Source: Sorangium cellulosum So0157-2 (GTDB lineage: Bacteria > Myxococcota_A > Polyangia > Polyangiales > Polyangiaceae). Taken from it: a stretch of 64,000 nucleotides of DNA. The DNA lies in contig NC_021658.1 in the NCBI RefSeq assembly GCF_000418325.1, positions 6,621,501 to 6,685,500 on the forward strand. Reading direction: 5' to 3'. The notes beneath the pieces are model-generated. The model had not been told where the DNA came from and did no database searches. It saw nothing but the letters and a program-made list of their open reading frames with translations. Of this stretch, positions 24,212-33,417 are shown in pieces (position 1 is the stretch's first letter; every line of letters starts with the position of its first letter). The position numbers and the translations under genes were made by a program.

Positions 24212-26149
24212 ATGCGTGCGCGAGCCGGGGATCCCCCCCGCACGATGCCCCAGAAGATCCTCGCCGGGCGGGCGACGGATCCCCAGCTGCGCGGTGATCT
24301 CGTCCAGGTCAAGGTCGACCAGGTGATCCTCTCCAGGGCGCCGTCGCGCGCGCTGGCCGAGGCCATCGCCACGGGCATGAAGAAGACGCCGGTCGAGGTC
24401 GCCGTCGCCTACGACGGCACCTGCGTGGCCGACGCGAGCTCGCTCGCGGATATCGACGAGGGGAGCCCGCACTCGGTGTCGCCCGAGTTCCCGACCTACA
24501 ACATCCCGATCGCGCGGCCGGGCATCGGCTTCCCCGCGCCCGTGCACCTCGAGCGCTTCGCCGCGCCGGCGCGGCTCGCCCTCACCGACGACCCGCGCCT
24601 CGCGACGGTCGGCGGCATCGGCATGCTGTCGCTCGTCGTCTCGCCGAGCCAGCTCGGGCAGGCGCTCGCCACGGGCTCGGCCTGGCTCCGGCCGCCGCGG
24701 AGCGTGCAGATCCACCTATCGGGCAGGGTGCGGCCCTTCGTGTGCGCGAGGGACGTCGCGCTCGAGCTGCTCCGCAGGAACCTCGACGAGGTGGTCCGGC
24801 GCATCGAGGGCGAGCACCACGCGCCGGTGATCCTCGAGTTCGCCGGGCCGAGCGCGCGGCTCCTCTCGGTGGGCGACCGCGCGGTGCTCTGCGGGATCGC
24901 GCCGCAGGTGGGCGCGGCGGCGGCGCTGTTCGTGAGCGACGAGAAGACGGAGGTCTTCCTCCGCGATCAGCGCAGGTCGAAGGCCCACCGCGCGCTCGTG
25001 CCGGACCCGGGCGCGCCGTGCGAGGAGGTCGTCTCGATCGACCTCGGCACGGTCGACCCGCTGCTCATGGACGAGGAGGGCGTGGTCCGGCCGGTCCGCG
25101 ATCTCGCCGGCAAGCCGGTGGCGCAGGTCGTGCTCGGGGGCGACTCCGGCGTGACGTTGCGCGACATGCTCGCGGCGGCGCTGCTGCTCAAGTCGAAGCG
25201 CGTCCCGTCGCGGCTCGATCTGCTGGTCGCGCCGCCGTCGCGCCAGGTGCTCGAGGTGCTCGCGCAGTCGGGCGCGCTGGTCGACCTCGTGGCGACGGGC
25301 GCGCGCATCGTCGAGCCGGACCGGCGCGTCGTCACCTCGGAGATCTACCCGCCGCCGCCCGGCGGCCTGTCGCTGCGCACCGCCGATCCGGAGCCGCGCA
25401 TCGCCGGGGCGCCGTCGTTCGTCGTGGCCTCGGCCGAGACGCTCGCCTACGCCGTGGCCACGGGCTCGGTCGGCGATCCGCGGTCGTTCAAGCGGCCGGT
25501 GCGGGTGACCGTGCCGCGGGCGCTGCCGACCGACGACGTGCTGATCCTCCGCGACAAGAAGGGCGAGCAGGTGAGCACGAAGAAGCCGCCGCCGGCGCCC
25601 GCGGCCGTGCCCTGGAAGGGGCCGCTGACGCTCGACGTGCTCGCGGGCGTGCCGAAGGGCAACGGGCGCGCGGCGGTCGGGGCGCGCGGGCGCAAGGCCG
25701 CCGCGCCGGCCGAGCCGGCCGCGCCGGTCGCGCCGGTCGCGCCGGTCGTCGAAGACGACAGGGCGCAGCCCGCGCCGGCCGAGAGCAAGGCGGCGGGCGG
25801 GGTGGCGCTCGTCCTGTCGACGCTCGACGAGGTGCGCGCGGTCGCGGAGCGCGCGACCGACCTGTCGACGGTGCGCGCGGTGGTCGCGCCGTTCGTGCCG
25901 AGCACCGCGGTGTCGGCGTTCGCGAGCGAGGGGATCGCCACGTTCCTCGTCGGCGCCGAGGCGCTCGGCAGCATCAAGGAGCAGAAGAGCGTGGAGCTCC
26001 CCGCCCCCGCGCAGTGGGGCGACCGCGTCGCGGCCGTCTTCGGGAGCGAGCGCGTCGAGGTGGCCTGGCTCGCGACGGGCATGGAGCGGAGCTGGACCCA
26101 CGCAGGCACCGTGCGGCAGCCGCCCAGCGCGGGCAAACCAGCGCGGTAG
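24212..26149 (+). CDS. Aconitase-superfamily protein lacking Fe-S cysteines
   Basis: 645 residues. The order follows LeuC/homoaconitase: MPQKILAGRATDPQLRGD start, a middle GGIGMLSLVVSPSQLGQALATG where active enzymes have DSHTxxxGAxGxxxxGxGxxE, a VSIDLGTVDP strand, LDLLVAPPSRQVLEVL where the cluster motif GSCTNGR belongs, and IAGAPSFVVASAETLAYAVATG where the SNRNFxGR...SPAxAAxxAxxG segment belongs. The three cluster cysteines and the DSHT histidine are all absent, so hydratase activity is very unlikely. A Pro/Ala linker near 460-530 leads to a C-terminal domain (STAVSAFASEGIATFLVGAEAL) resembling the swivel domain. An RNA-binding or structural role, as moonlighting aconitases have, is only a guess. 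ATG 24212 follows GGACGG; inner ATG 24245 is possible. Confidence 0.72.
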   Translation: MRARAGDPPRTMPQKILAGRATDPQLRGDLVQVKVDQVILSRAPSRALAEAIATGMKKTPVEVAVAYDGTCVADASSLADIDEGSPHSVSPEFPTYNIPIARPGIGFPAPVHLERFAAPARLALTDDPRLATVGGIGMLSLVVSPSQLGQALATGSAWLRPPRSVQIHLSGRVRPFVCARDVALELLRRNLDEVVRRIEGEHHAPVILEFAGPSARLLSVGDRAVLCGIAPQVGAAAALFVSDEKTEVFLRDQRRSKAHRALVPDPGAPCEEVVSIDLGTVDPLLMDEEGVVRPVRDLAGKPVAQVVLGGDSGVTLRDMLAAALLLKSKRVPSRLDLLVAPPSRQVLEVLAQSGALVDLVATGARIVEPDRRVVTSEIYPPPPGGLSLRTADPEPRIAGAPSFVVASAETLAYAVATGSVGDPRSFKRPVRVTVPRALPTDDVLILRDKKGEQVSTKKPPPAPAAVPWKGPLTLDVLAGVPKGNGRAAVGARGRKAAAPAEPAAPVAPVAPVVEDDRAQPAPAESKAAGGVALVLSTLDEVRAVAERATDLSTVRAVVAPFVPSTAVSAFASEGIATFLVGAEALGSIKEQKSVELPAPAQWGDRVAAVFGSERVEVAWLATGMERSWTHAGTVRQPPSAGKPAR

Positions 26150-26274
26150 CGGGCGAGCGCGCGGCGGACGCGGCGGGGTGCGCGCATCCCCCGCCCGACC
26201 CCGGGGGGGGACGCACGCACCGCGCCGGAGCCGGGGAAGCGAGGCACCCCCGCAGAGGACCGGGAGCGCTGCGC

Positions 26275-28362
26275 TCAGGGGGCCGCGCGCACGGGGGCGA
26301 GCGGAGCGAGGAGCTTGATCTCGTTCGTGAGATCGCGGAAGCGGATCTGCTGCTCGTTGATCTGCATCTCGAGCACGATGACGCGCTTCGTGATCTCGTC
26401 GAGGCGCGCCGACGCCTTGGCGAGCCGATCGGTGAGGTCGCGGCGGAGCTCGTCGGCGGTCTTGTTCTTCTCGATCGCCCTGAGGTTCTGGCGGAGCTCG
26501 TGGCTCTGCTGCTCGAGGCGCTGCTGCTCCGCGATCAGCCGGTCGCGCTCGTCGATCGCCGGGCGCAGCTTGCCCCGGACCTCCCAGGCCTGGCCGAGCT
26601 GCTTCGCCGCGGCCGCGTCGGCGCGCGGGTCCTTCAGGTAGGCCTGCACCGCGTCGTCGGCGAGCTGGCTGAGCCAGTCGATCTGCTGCCGGAAGGTCCG
26701 CCGCTCGTCCACGTCGAGCACCGCCGTCCCCCGCCGCGGGACGTCGACCGGCACGAGCGCGCTGCCCGTGCCGACGTTGTCCTCCGTGCCCTTCGGCGGC
26801 GCGTGCAGGCGCGTGCCGTGCAGGCGGGGGTGCTTCACGAGCGTCCGCGCCGCGACGTCGCCGCCGTTGCGGACGGCGTACTTGGTGTGCGTCACCCAGT
26901 CGCGCTCGATCTCGAGCGCGCCGCCCTCGATCTTCGCGAGGCGCGCGCCCTCGGCGGTCTCCTCGCGCGCCGTGTCGACGGCGAGGCCCCGCTCCAGCGC
27001 GAACGGCACCGTCGTCGTGGCCCCCGGCGGCAGCGGCTCGACCATGCCCTGGCCGAGGAACGCGCCGTTCTCGAAGACGGCGATGGGGCCGCGCTCCAGG
27101 AGCCCCTTCGTGTCGTTCGTGAAGCGCGCCACGCGGAACGGGTGCGAGCTCGACGCGGGCACGCCGCCGTCGGGCGCGAACAGGAAGATCGACTCGCCGG
27201 GCACCTGCTTCGCGAGGAGCAGGACCATCGTCGCGCTCCGGTCGGGGATGTCGACCGGGAACGGGATGTCGTAGCGCGTCGTGCCCGCCTCCATCGCGAC
27301 CGCGGCGAGGGCGCTCATGTTGCGCGGCGGCGACGGGTTCATCATCGCCCTGTTGTCCGTGGCCTGCGGATCGTCGGCGAACACCGCCCCGCCCCGCCGC
27401 GGGGCCGCGGCGCCGGGCGCGCCGACCGCGCCGCCGGCGGCCCGCTTCGCCGCCGGCTTCGCGGGCATCTTCTTGGCAGCGTCGGCCTCCTTCATGAAAT
27501 GCTGCCTGCCGGCCTCCTCGGCCTCGAACGCGTACCCGTGGCCTTCATCTGCGTCCGCCGCCGCCGGCGGCACGGCCGGCGCCGCCTCCGGCGCGGGCAT
27601 GGGCGGCGGCGGCGGCGGCGCGGCCTCGGCCGCCAGCGTGGTCTCGCTCGTCGGCACGGACGCGATCACCTCGCCCTGGTCGCTGACGATCGGGCGCGGC
27701 GGGATCGCCGCCTGGTCGAGCGTCGCCTGGAAGGCGAGCGGCGCGCCCGCCACGAGCGACAGCTTCACGCCCTTCCAGTCCTCGCCCGAGAGGTTCTGCA
27801 CGATGCCCCACGCCTGGAGGTGCGCTTGCTTCGACGCCGCGCCCTGGGCCCCGGCCGCGCCCATCACGAGCCGGTAGGACGGGCGCCACACCGGCGTCTC
27901 GGCCACGTAGCCGACCACGAGGTCGTGCTCTCGCCCGTCGAGCGTGAGCTTCACCTTCTCGAGCTCGTCCCGCTTCTTCTCCCCCGCCGCCGCGCCCTTG
28001 TCCTTGGGCGACGGCGACGCTGGCGTCACCTCGGGCCCGGGCTCCTCCGGCGCGTCGCCCTCGCCCGAGCCGTCGTCGACCTCGACCGGGAACGACGCGC
28101 TCCGGACGCTGCTGCCGCCGGCCTCGATGACCGCGAGCGTCGCGAGGAAGTCGCCGACCTTCTCCTTGCGCACGCGGAAGGTCACCTGATCGGCGTCGAT
28201 GAGCCCCCGGCGCTCGAAGTACGCGACGCCGTTCCTGTAGATGACCACGCGCCGCAGCGCGAGCCCCGAGGCGTCCACGTCGGGGCCCCGCGCGCAGCCG
28301 GCGAGCAGAGAGAGAGCGAGGAGCAGGCCGGAGCCCGCTCGCGCGACGTCGTACCGTCTCAT
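26275..28362 (-). CDS. DUF4139-type lipoprotein
   Basis: 695 residues. The signal peptide ends in the lipobox LSLLAGC. The N-terminal domain (VVIYRNGVAYFERRG) and the repeated beta-rich core (VVGYVAETPVWRPSYRLVMG, WGIVQNLSGEDWKGVKLSLVAG, YAVRNGG) fit the DUF4139 family, whose relatives often mix beta-sandwich domains with coiled coils. A Pro/Ala/His linker lies at ~245-330, and the C-terminus (~575-680) is a long coiled coil (IAEQQRLEQQSHELRQNL). It is envelope-located; function is not known. A 23-bp gap separates it from the upstream gene ending at 28386, so the two are probably co-transcribed. Confidence 0.85.
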   Translation of the reverse strand: MRRYDVARAGSGLLLALSLLAGCARGPDVDASGLALRRVVIYRNGVAYFERRGLIDADQVTFRVRKEKVGDFLATLAVIEAGGSSVRSASFPVEVDDGSGEGDAPEEPGPEVTPASPSPKDKGAAAGEKKRDELEKVKLTLDGREHDLVVGYVAETPVWRPSYRLVMGAAGAQGAASKQAHLQAWGIVQNLSGEDWKGVKLSLVAGAPLAFQATLDQAAIPPRPIVSDQGEVIASVPTSETTLAAEAAPPPPPPMPAPEAAPAVPPAAADADEGHGYAFEAEEAGRQHFMKEADAAKKMPAKPAAKRAAGGAVGAPGAAAPRRGGAVFADDPQATDNRAMMNPSPPRNMSALAAVAMEAGTTRYDIPFPVDIPDRSATMVLLLAKQVPGESIFLFAPDGGVPASSSHPFRVARFTNDTKGLLERGPIAVFENGAFLGQGMVEPLPPGATTTVPFALERGLAVDTAREETAEGARLAKIEGGALEIERDWVTHTKYAVRNGGDVAARTLVKHPRLHGTRLHAPPKGTEDNVGTGSALVPVDVPRRGTAVLDVDERRTFRQQIDWLSQLADDAVQAYLKDPRADAAAAKQLGQAWEVRGKLRPAIDERDRLIAEQQRLEQQSHELRQNLRAIEKNKTADELRRDLTDRLAKASARLDEITKRVIVLEMQINEQQIRFRDLTNEIKLLAPLAPVRAAP

Positions 28363-28385
28363 GATGTCCGTGGGTTTCTCTTGGG

Positions 28386-29495
28386 TCAGCTGTCGGAGGG
28401 CGCCGTCGAGGCGCGGCGCCAGTCGGGCGGCAGGTCGAGAAAGCCCTCGTTGCAGAGGAACTCGTAGAGCCCCTCGCAGACCTCGCCGCAGATCATGCTG
28501 AAGAGGTGGGGATCGGTGATGAAGAGGATCGTCTCGTCGCGCTCGGAGCCCGCCGTGTCCGCGAGCTGCGCGACCAGCTCGTCCTCGGCGAAGCCGACGA
28601 GCATCACCATCAAGGTCCGCTCGAACGCCGCGCGGAAGCGAGGGAAGGCCTCGCTCGTCACCTTGTACGCGAACGCCCTGCCCTCGTACGTGCGCGCGTC
28701 CCGCACGACCTTCGCGGCGACCTCGCCGAGGCTCGGGGCGAGCCGCTCGCCGAAGAAGTCGACGAGCACGACATGCACCACCGAGACGATGCGCCTAAGC
28801 TCGCTCGATCGGCGCGACAGGAAGGCGTCCTGCATGTCCTTCGTGAGCTTCGCGAGCAGCTCGAACGACTGCTCCCGCGCCTCCTCGGAGGCGAACTCGA
28901 AGCCCTCGAGCTCGGCCTCGATCCGGTTCTTGTAGCGGGTCAGCACGTAGAAGAGCGCCTGCTCGCCGTGGTGGATCACCTTCGGCGCGCCGTCGCGGCC
29001 CCGCGTCTTCTCGTGGAGCTCGGACTGGAAGAACAGGCGGGCGAGGTTCTTGTGGATCTTCTTGAGCCGCCGCTCGACGAGCAGCGAGATGCCGTCCTCG
29101 CGGATGACCCGCTCGAGCAGGGCGCGGAGGGTCCGCTCGTGCGCGTCGCGGATCGCGTCGCGGTTCTTCGCCCCGCGCTCGCCCGCGCCGGCGGAGGCCT
29201 GGATCACCTTCAGCTGGGCGACGACCTGCGCGGTGACCGCGTCGAGCTCGGGGTTGGTCTCGAGATCGGCGCGGTAGTGGACGATGCGGGCCTGCATCTG
29301 CTCCTCGAGCAGGCCGAGCGCCATCTCCGTGATGTGATCCTTGAGCGCCTGGCTGACGTGCTCGCCCACGCGCCGCGGCGCGTTGGGCGGGAGCGACCTC
29401 GGCGGGTCGGGGGACGACCTCTCCCCTGGCCTGGCCCCAGGTTGCGATCGGCCCGAAGGCGGCAGCGGTGGAGGGTTCCGAGGGGCCGGCGCCAT
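28386..29495 (-). CDS. Conserved protein of unknown function
   Basis: 369 residues from ATG 29495. After a Pro/Arg-rich N-terminal tail (~1-45) the protein is mostly helical and charged, with no membrane segment, Walker motif or metal site that I can recognise: EHVSQALKDHITEMALGLLEEQ, LVERRLKKIHKNLARLFFQ, FAYKVTSEAFPRFRAAFERTL, and a C-terminal ITDPHLFSMICGEVCEGLYE. The balanced amino-acid composition and its difference from the low-complexity alternatives support that it is a real gene. It lies just upstream of the DUF4139 lipoprotein and divergent from the sulfatase-like gene. I do not recognise the family. Confidence 0.75.
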   Translation of the reverse strand: MAPAPRNPPPLPPSGRSQPGARPGERSSPDPPRSLPPNAPRRVGEHVSQALKDHITEMALGLLEEQMQARIVHYRADLETNPELDAVTAQVVAQLKVIQASAGAGERGAKNRDAIRDAHERTLRALLERVIREDGISLLVERRLKKIHKNLARLFFQSELHEKTRGRDGAPKVIHHGEQALFYVLTRYKNRIEAELEGFEFASEEAREQSFELLAKLTKDMQDAFLSRRSSELRRIVSVVHVVLVDFFGERLAPSLGEVAAKVVRDARTYEGRAFAYKVTSEAFPRFRAAFERTLMVMLVGFAEDELVAQLADTAGSERDETILFITDPHLFSMICGEVCEGLYEFLCNEGFLDLPPDWRRASTAPSDS

Positions 29496-29572
29496 GAGCG
29501 GAGAGCATACCGGAACTCGCCCGCGGTGTGCGGCTTTGGCGGAGCGGCGCAAGTCGGAGTAAGACGGCCACC

Positions 29573-31078
29573 ATGCACACGGTCGCTTCACGTACGAGAG
29601 CCTGGGAACCGGAAGGACAACCGGCGCCCTCCTGCCCGGCGCCCTCCTGGTCGGCGCCCTCGCGCCTGGCCCGACGGCGCCTCGCGGCGGCGCTCGCGCT
29701 CGCGCTCGTCAGCGCCGGAGCGGGCTGCTCCCGCGAGGGCGACGGCCACCCCCCGCCCGCGCGCACGCCGGAGCCCACGGCGCGGCAAGATCCCGCCGCG
29801 GCCGGCTCGCAGGCCGCCGCGGCGGAGAGCGCCGCGCCGGCCGACGGGAGCGCCGCCGCGGGCAAGGAGGGCGGCGCCGCGGGGCCGCCGGCGGCGCAGC
29901 GCCCGAAGATGAACGTGCTCGTGATCTCGGTCGACAGCCTGCGCGCGGACATGCCGTGGAACGGCTACGAGCGCGACATCGCGCCCCGGCTGACCGCGTT
30001 CGAGAAGAAGGCGGTCAGCTACACGCGCCACTACGCGATCTCGTCGTACACCTCGATGAGCGTCGGCGGCTTCCTCGCCGGCCGGTACCCGAGCGAGGTC
30101 GAGCGCAGCGGCTACTTCTTCGGCAACTACCCCGACAGCGTCCTCATGTTCCCGGAGCTCCTGCAGAAGGCCGGGGTGCGGACGATGACCGCGCACGCGC
30201 ACTTCTATTTCGACCAGAAGGCGGGCTTCCGGCAGGGGTTCGACGTGTACGAGATCGTGCCGGGGCTCTCGGCCGACAACACGACCGACCGGAACGTGAC
30301 GAGCCCCGGGCACCTGGAGCTCGCGATCAAGATGCTCTCCGACAAGGCGAACACCTCGGGCACCTTCTTCGCGTACTTCCACTTCCTCGATCCGCACGAC
30401 GTGTACATGACGCACGAGGGGATCGAGCCGTTCGGCAAGCGCGCCCGCGACAAGTACGACGGGGAGGTCAAGTTCACCGACATGCACGTCGGCAAGCTGC
30501 TCGATTTCGTCGCGCAGCAGCCGTGGGGGAAGGACACGGCGATCATCATCACCGCGGACCACGGCGAGGCGTTCGGCGAGCACAAGATGTACCGCCACGG
30601 CTTCGAGGTGTGGGACGTGCTCACCCACGTGCCGCTGATGATCCAGGCGCCCGGCGGGATCACCCCGCGCCGGATCGACGTGCCGCGCAGCTCCATCGAC
30701 CTCGCGCCCACGATCCTGGACATGACCGGCGCCCCGCCGGAGCCGTCGTTCCCGGGCAAGAGCCTCGTGCCCGAGCTCTACGGCGCGAGCGCGGAGGCGC
30801 GCGACGTCATCGTCGATCTGCCGCGCACGAGCGACAACGACCGGCGCAGGGCGCTCATCAGCGGGCGGCACAAGCTCATCGCCTACGGCGACGACGACGC
30901 GTTCGAGCTCTACGACGTCGTCGCGGATCCGGGGGAGACGAAGGACATCAAGCGCGAGCAGGGGGCCGTCTTCGAGGCGATGAAGGCCATCTACAGGGAG
31001 CGCTCCGCGGCCATCAAGGACGTGTGCCCGAAGAACACGGCGAAGCTCAAGGGGAAGAAGAAGAACAAGCCGTGCTAG
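29573..31078 (+). CDS. Sulfatase-superfamily lipoprotein without formylglycine motif
   Basis: 501 residues. The signal peptide ends VSAGAGC (lipobox) and a Pro/Ala/Gly linker runs to ~115. The alkaline-phosphatase-like core starts NVLVISVDSLRADMPW and includes HFLDPHD, the metal site ITADHGEAFGEH near 327, and DLAPTILDMTGAP. Active sulfatases carry CxPxR, where Cys becomes formylglycine; here the position (~157-161) reads SYTSM, so Ser or Thr would have to act as nucleophile, as in phosphoethanolamine transferases or phosphodiesterases. The second Cys-free motif and intact metal ligands suggest a hydrolase or transferase with altered chemistry. The C-terminus is Lys-rich. The start ATG is preceded by a weak site. 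Confidence 0.85.
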   Translation: MHTVASRTRAWEPEGQPAPSCPAPSWSAPSRLARRRLAAALALALVSAGAGCSREGDGHPPPARTPEPTARQDPAAAGSQAAAAESAAPADGSAAAGKEGGAAGPPAAQRPKMNVLVISVDSLRADMPWNGYERDIAPRLTAFEKKAVSYTRHYAISSYTSMSVGGFLAGRYPSEVERSGYFFGNYPDSVLMFPELLQKAGVRTMTAHAHFYFDQKAGFRQGFDVYEIVPGLSADNTTDRNVTSPGHLELAIKMLSDKANTSGTFFAYFHFLDPHDVYMTHEGIEPFGKRARDKYDGEVKFTDMHVGKLLDFVAQQPWGKDTAIIITADHGEAFGEHKMYRHGFEVWDVLTHVPLMIQAPGGITPRRIDVPRSSIDLAPTILDMTGAPPEPSFPGKSLVPELYGASAEARDVIVDLPRTSDNDRRRALISGRHKLIAYGDDDAFELYDVVADPGETKDIKREQGAVFEAMKAIYRERSAAIKDVCPKNTAKLKGKKKNKPC

Positions 31079-31109
31079 CGCTGGCGCTGGCGGTCCAACG
31101 AGCGGCGGC

Positions 31110-32135
31110 CTAGCGCGCGGCGGGGGCGACGGTGATCGTCACGGCGTCGTCCTCGCCCGCCTCGCTCGCGGCCCGCGCCACGAGGCGGGCCCCCTCGCAC
31201 TCGAGGTGCAGCACCACGGGCGCCTCCACCTGGCGACCGCACGACGGATCGCCGGAGACGCGCGCCGCGAAGGCGCCGCGCGCGAGCTCGACCGCCAGGG
31301 CGATCCCCCCGATGCGGCCCTCCGGGTCGTCCGGGGCGACCTCGCGCGCCGAGCGCGCCTCCTCGAGGCGCGTGAAGAGATCGGGCCCCCGGATCGCGAC
31401 CTCGATCGGACGGCCCGCCGCGTCCCCGAGGACGGAGATCTCGATCTCCGCCTGCCGCGGCGCGCTCTCGCCCCCGGCGTTCACGACGAACGGGAGCGCG
31501 ATCCGCTTCGCGCACACGGCCGCGCCCGGGGCCGCGCGCTCGCCGGCGGGCGCGCACCGGGGCGACGGCAGCGTCAGGCTGAACGGGACGATCACCTCGG
31601 CGGGCGCCTCCGCGAGCGGGCGCCCCCAGGCCTCCCTGCCGAGGAAGCGGCGCAGCCACGCGGCGAGCTCCTCGCGGATCCGCGCGCGCTCCGCCCGCTG
31701 CCGCGAGAGCTGCGCGTCGGTCTCGCGGGCCGCGCGCGAGAGCAGATCGCCGGAGCTGCGCTCCCGGACGAGCGCGCGCAGCCGGCGGGTCGCGTCCTCG
31801 CGGAACGCACCCCTCGGCAGCGTGGCCAGGTACGCCGCGAGCCCCGCGGCCGTCCCGCGCTTCGCGGCGTAGTAGATCGGCTCGGCCCGCGCGAGGTACG
31901 CGCGCACGTCGGCGGCGAACGCCCCCTCCGGATGGCGCTCCAGGTAAACCGACGCCGCCGCGAGCCGCCCCTCGAGGGTCCTCGACACGCGGGTCGCCCG
32001 GTACGCCGCGTAGTCGTCGTGGCTCGCGAGGAGCGCCGGCCTCGAGGCGCACCCGGACAGGACCGAGAGCGCCGCGGCGCACGAGAGCGCCCGCGCGAGG
32101 CGGAGGCCGGGGGCGGCTGCGCCGCGCCCGCTCAC
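31110..32135 (-). CDS. Lipoprotein of unknown function, third gene of coupled operon
   Basis: 341 residues. GTG 32135 overlaps the stop of the upstream gene as GTGA and follows GGAGGAGG at about 5-nt spacing, a good ribosome site. The lipobox is LSVLSGC. Residues 30-170 are helical and Arg/Ala-rich (YYAAKRGTAAGLAAYLATLPRGAFREDATRRLRAL), with a tetratricopeptide-like rhythm; the rest is beta-rich with FVVNAGGESAPRQAEIEISVLGD. No family is recognised. The tight coupling to the Cys-rich and barrel-like genes implies a shared envelope role. Confidence 0.8.
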   Translation of the reverse strand: MSGRGAAAPGLRLARALSCAAALSVLSGCASRPALLASHDDYAAYRATRVSRTLEGRLAAASVYLERHPEGAFAADVRAYLARAEPIYYAAKRGTAAGLAAYLATLPRGAFREDATRRLRALVRERSSGDLLSRAARETDAQLSRQRAERARIREELAAWLRRFLGREAWGRPLAEAPAEVIVPFSLTLPSPRCAPAGERAAPGAAVCAKRIALPFVVNAGGESAPRQAEIEISVLGDAAGRPIEVAIRGPDLFTRLEEARSAREVAPDDPEGRIGGIALAVELARGAFAARVSGDPSCGRQVEAPVVLHLECEGARLVARAASEAGEDDAVTITVAPAAR

Positions 32136-32542
32136 GGGGCCTCCTCCAGTGGGCAGAAATTGCACTCCGTCGGGATGGAGGCGCCCTCGTCCGCCATGTG
32201 CTCGCGGTACGCGTCGCAGCTCGCCGTCTGGAGCTTGTGCAGGCACACCTCGCCGTCGTGGACCAGCGGGTAGCAGCCGGTCGGGAGCTCCGGCGCGGCC
32301 TCGAAGCGACAAGCGGCGGCGCAGGCGCGCGTGCGCAAGCCGCAGTCCTGGCACTGGGCGCAGTCGATCTGCGCCTTCAGCGCGAAGAACTTGCGCGGGT
32401 CGAGCTCCTCCGGCGCCTGCCCGCAGCTGCCGATGTCGCCCACGACCGGCCCGATGCCCGCGAGGAGCAACAGCGCCGCGACCCCCGCGACCTCGTTCGC
32501 CCGGAGGCGCCCGCCGCGCCGCTCGCGCCCCGGCGACCTCAT
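32132..32542 (-). CDS. Small Cys-rich exported protein, second gene of coupled operon
   Basis: 136 residues. A hydrophobic segment (VAGVAALLLLAGIGPVVG) acts as signal peptide or anchor; the mature part has about a dozen cysteines in pairs (CAQCQDC, ACAAAC, ECNFC), which points to several disulphides or a metal-bound fold. ATG 32542 overlaps the stop of the upstream gene as ATGA, and its own stop overlaps the next start as GTGA, so the three genes are translationally coupled. The family is unknown. Confidence 0.78.
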   Translation of the reverse strand: MRSPGRERRGGRLRANEVAGVAALLLLAGIGPVVGDIGSCGQAPEELDPRKFFALKAQIDCAQCQDCGLRTRACAAACRFEAAPELPTGCYPLVHDGEVCLHKLQTASCDAYREHMADEGASIPTECNFCPLEEAP

Positions 32543-33222
32543 GGCAAAAGCTCGTGATCGATCATGAGCCCGAGCTGCGCCGAGACGACGGGGTAGACGG
32601 TGTACGCCGCCTCGTACGTCGCGGCGCCGTAGAAGAGATCCCCGACGAGCTCGCCCGAGAGCGCGACGCCCGCGAGGAGGTAGTACCCGAGCCCCACCGC
32701 GAGCTCGCCGCCGACGTTCACGTCGGGCTCGATGAGGATCGCCGCGCCGAGCCGACCGTACGCGAGCGCGCGCGTGAGGCCGCGGTAGGCGACGAAGTAG
32801 CTCGGCGTGAGCGTCTCCTGCGGGACGCCGCCCAGCGCGATCGAGAGGCGCAGCGCGCCGCCGTGCAGGACGCCGTCGGCCGGCCCCAGCGCCAGCGCGA
32901 CCCCCAGATCGAGGTACCCCGCGGTGAGCGAGAGCGACTCCGCCGTGTCGCCGAGCTGCGTCTGCAGGCGGTACGGGTTGTTGAACCGGAGCCCCGTCCC
33001 CATCGCGAGGGACGACACGACGCGCGCCGCCGTCCCCGGCGGCCGCGCGAGCGCGCGGTACGCCTCGAGCTCGGCGCCGCCGCCCTCCTCGCCGGGCGGC
33101 GCCTCCGCGGCCGCCTCGCCGCCGCGGCCGGGAGCAGGCTGGGCCGCGGCGGCGCGCCCGAAGGACGCCCCGAGCAGCACGGCCACGAGCGCAAGCCCGG
33201 TCTGGAGTTCCAGCATCGCCAC
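32539..33222 (-). CDS. Putative outer-membrane or periplasmic beta-rich protein, first gene of coupled operon
   Basis: 227 residues. A signal peptide (LALVAVLLGASFGRAAAA) with an alanine cleavage site is followed by a Gly/Ala/Pro linker, then alternating hydrophobic strands with aromatic girdles (AGYLDLGVALALG, GGALRLSIALGGV, VGLGYYLLAGVALSGEL), as in a small beta-barrel. The start could be ATG 33222 or 33216. It is the first gene of a three-gene unit with 4-bp overlaps. The barrel is inferred from pattern only. Confidence 0.75.
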   Translation of the reverse strand: MAMLELQTGLALVAVLLGASFGRAAAAQPAPGRGGEAAAEAPPGEEGGGAELEAYRALARPPGTAARVVSSLAMGTGLRFNNPYRLQTQLGDTAESLSLTAGYLDLGVALALGPADGVLHGGALRLSIALGGVPQETLTPSYFVAYRGLTRALAYGRLGAAILIEPDVNVGGELAVGLGYYLLAGVALSGELVGDLFYGAATYEAAYTVYPVVSAQLGLMIDHELLP

Positions 33223-33417
33223 GAGCCTTCTACCCCGAGGTGGCGCTCGCTGGCACGCTCAATTGCGTCCAGGCCGGCGCCGTCGCCGCAGCGCCGCGCG
33301 AGGCTCGCGGCCGGCGCGTCGGCGACGGCGCCGGCCGCGGCCCTCGGCACGGTCCTCGCCCCAGTTGCGTATCCGCCCGCTGCACCTGCGGACCGGACCC
33401 TGCATGGCGAGACCACC

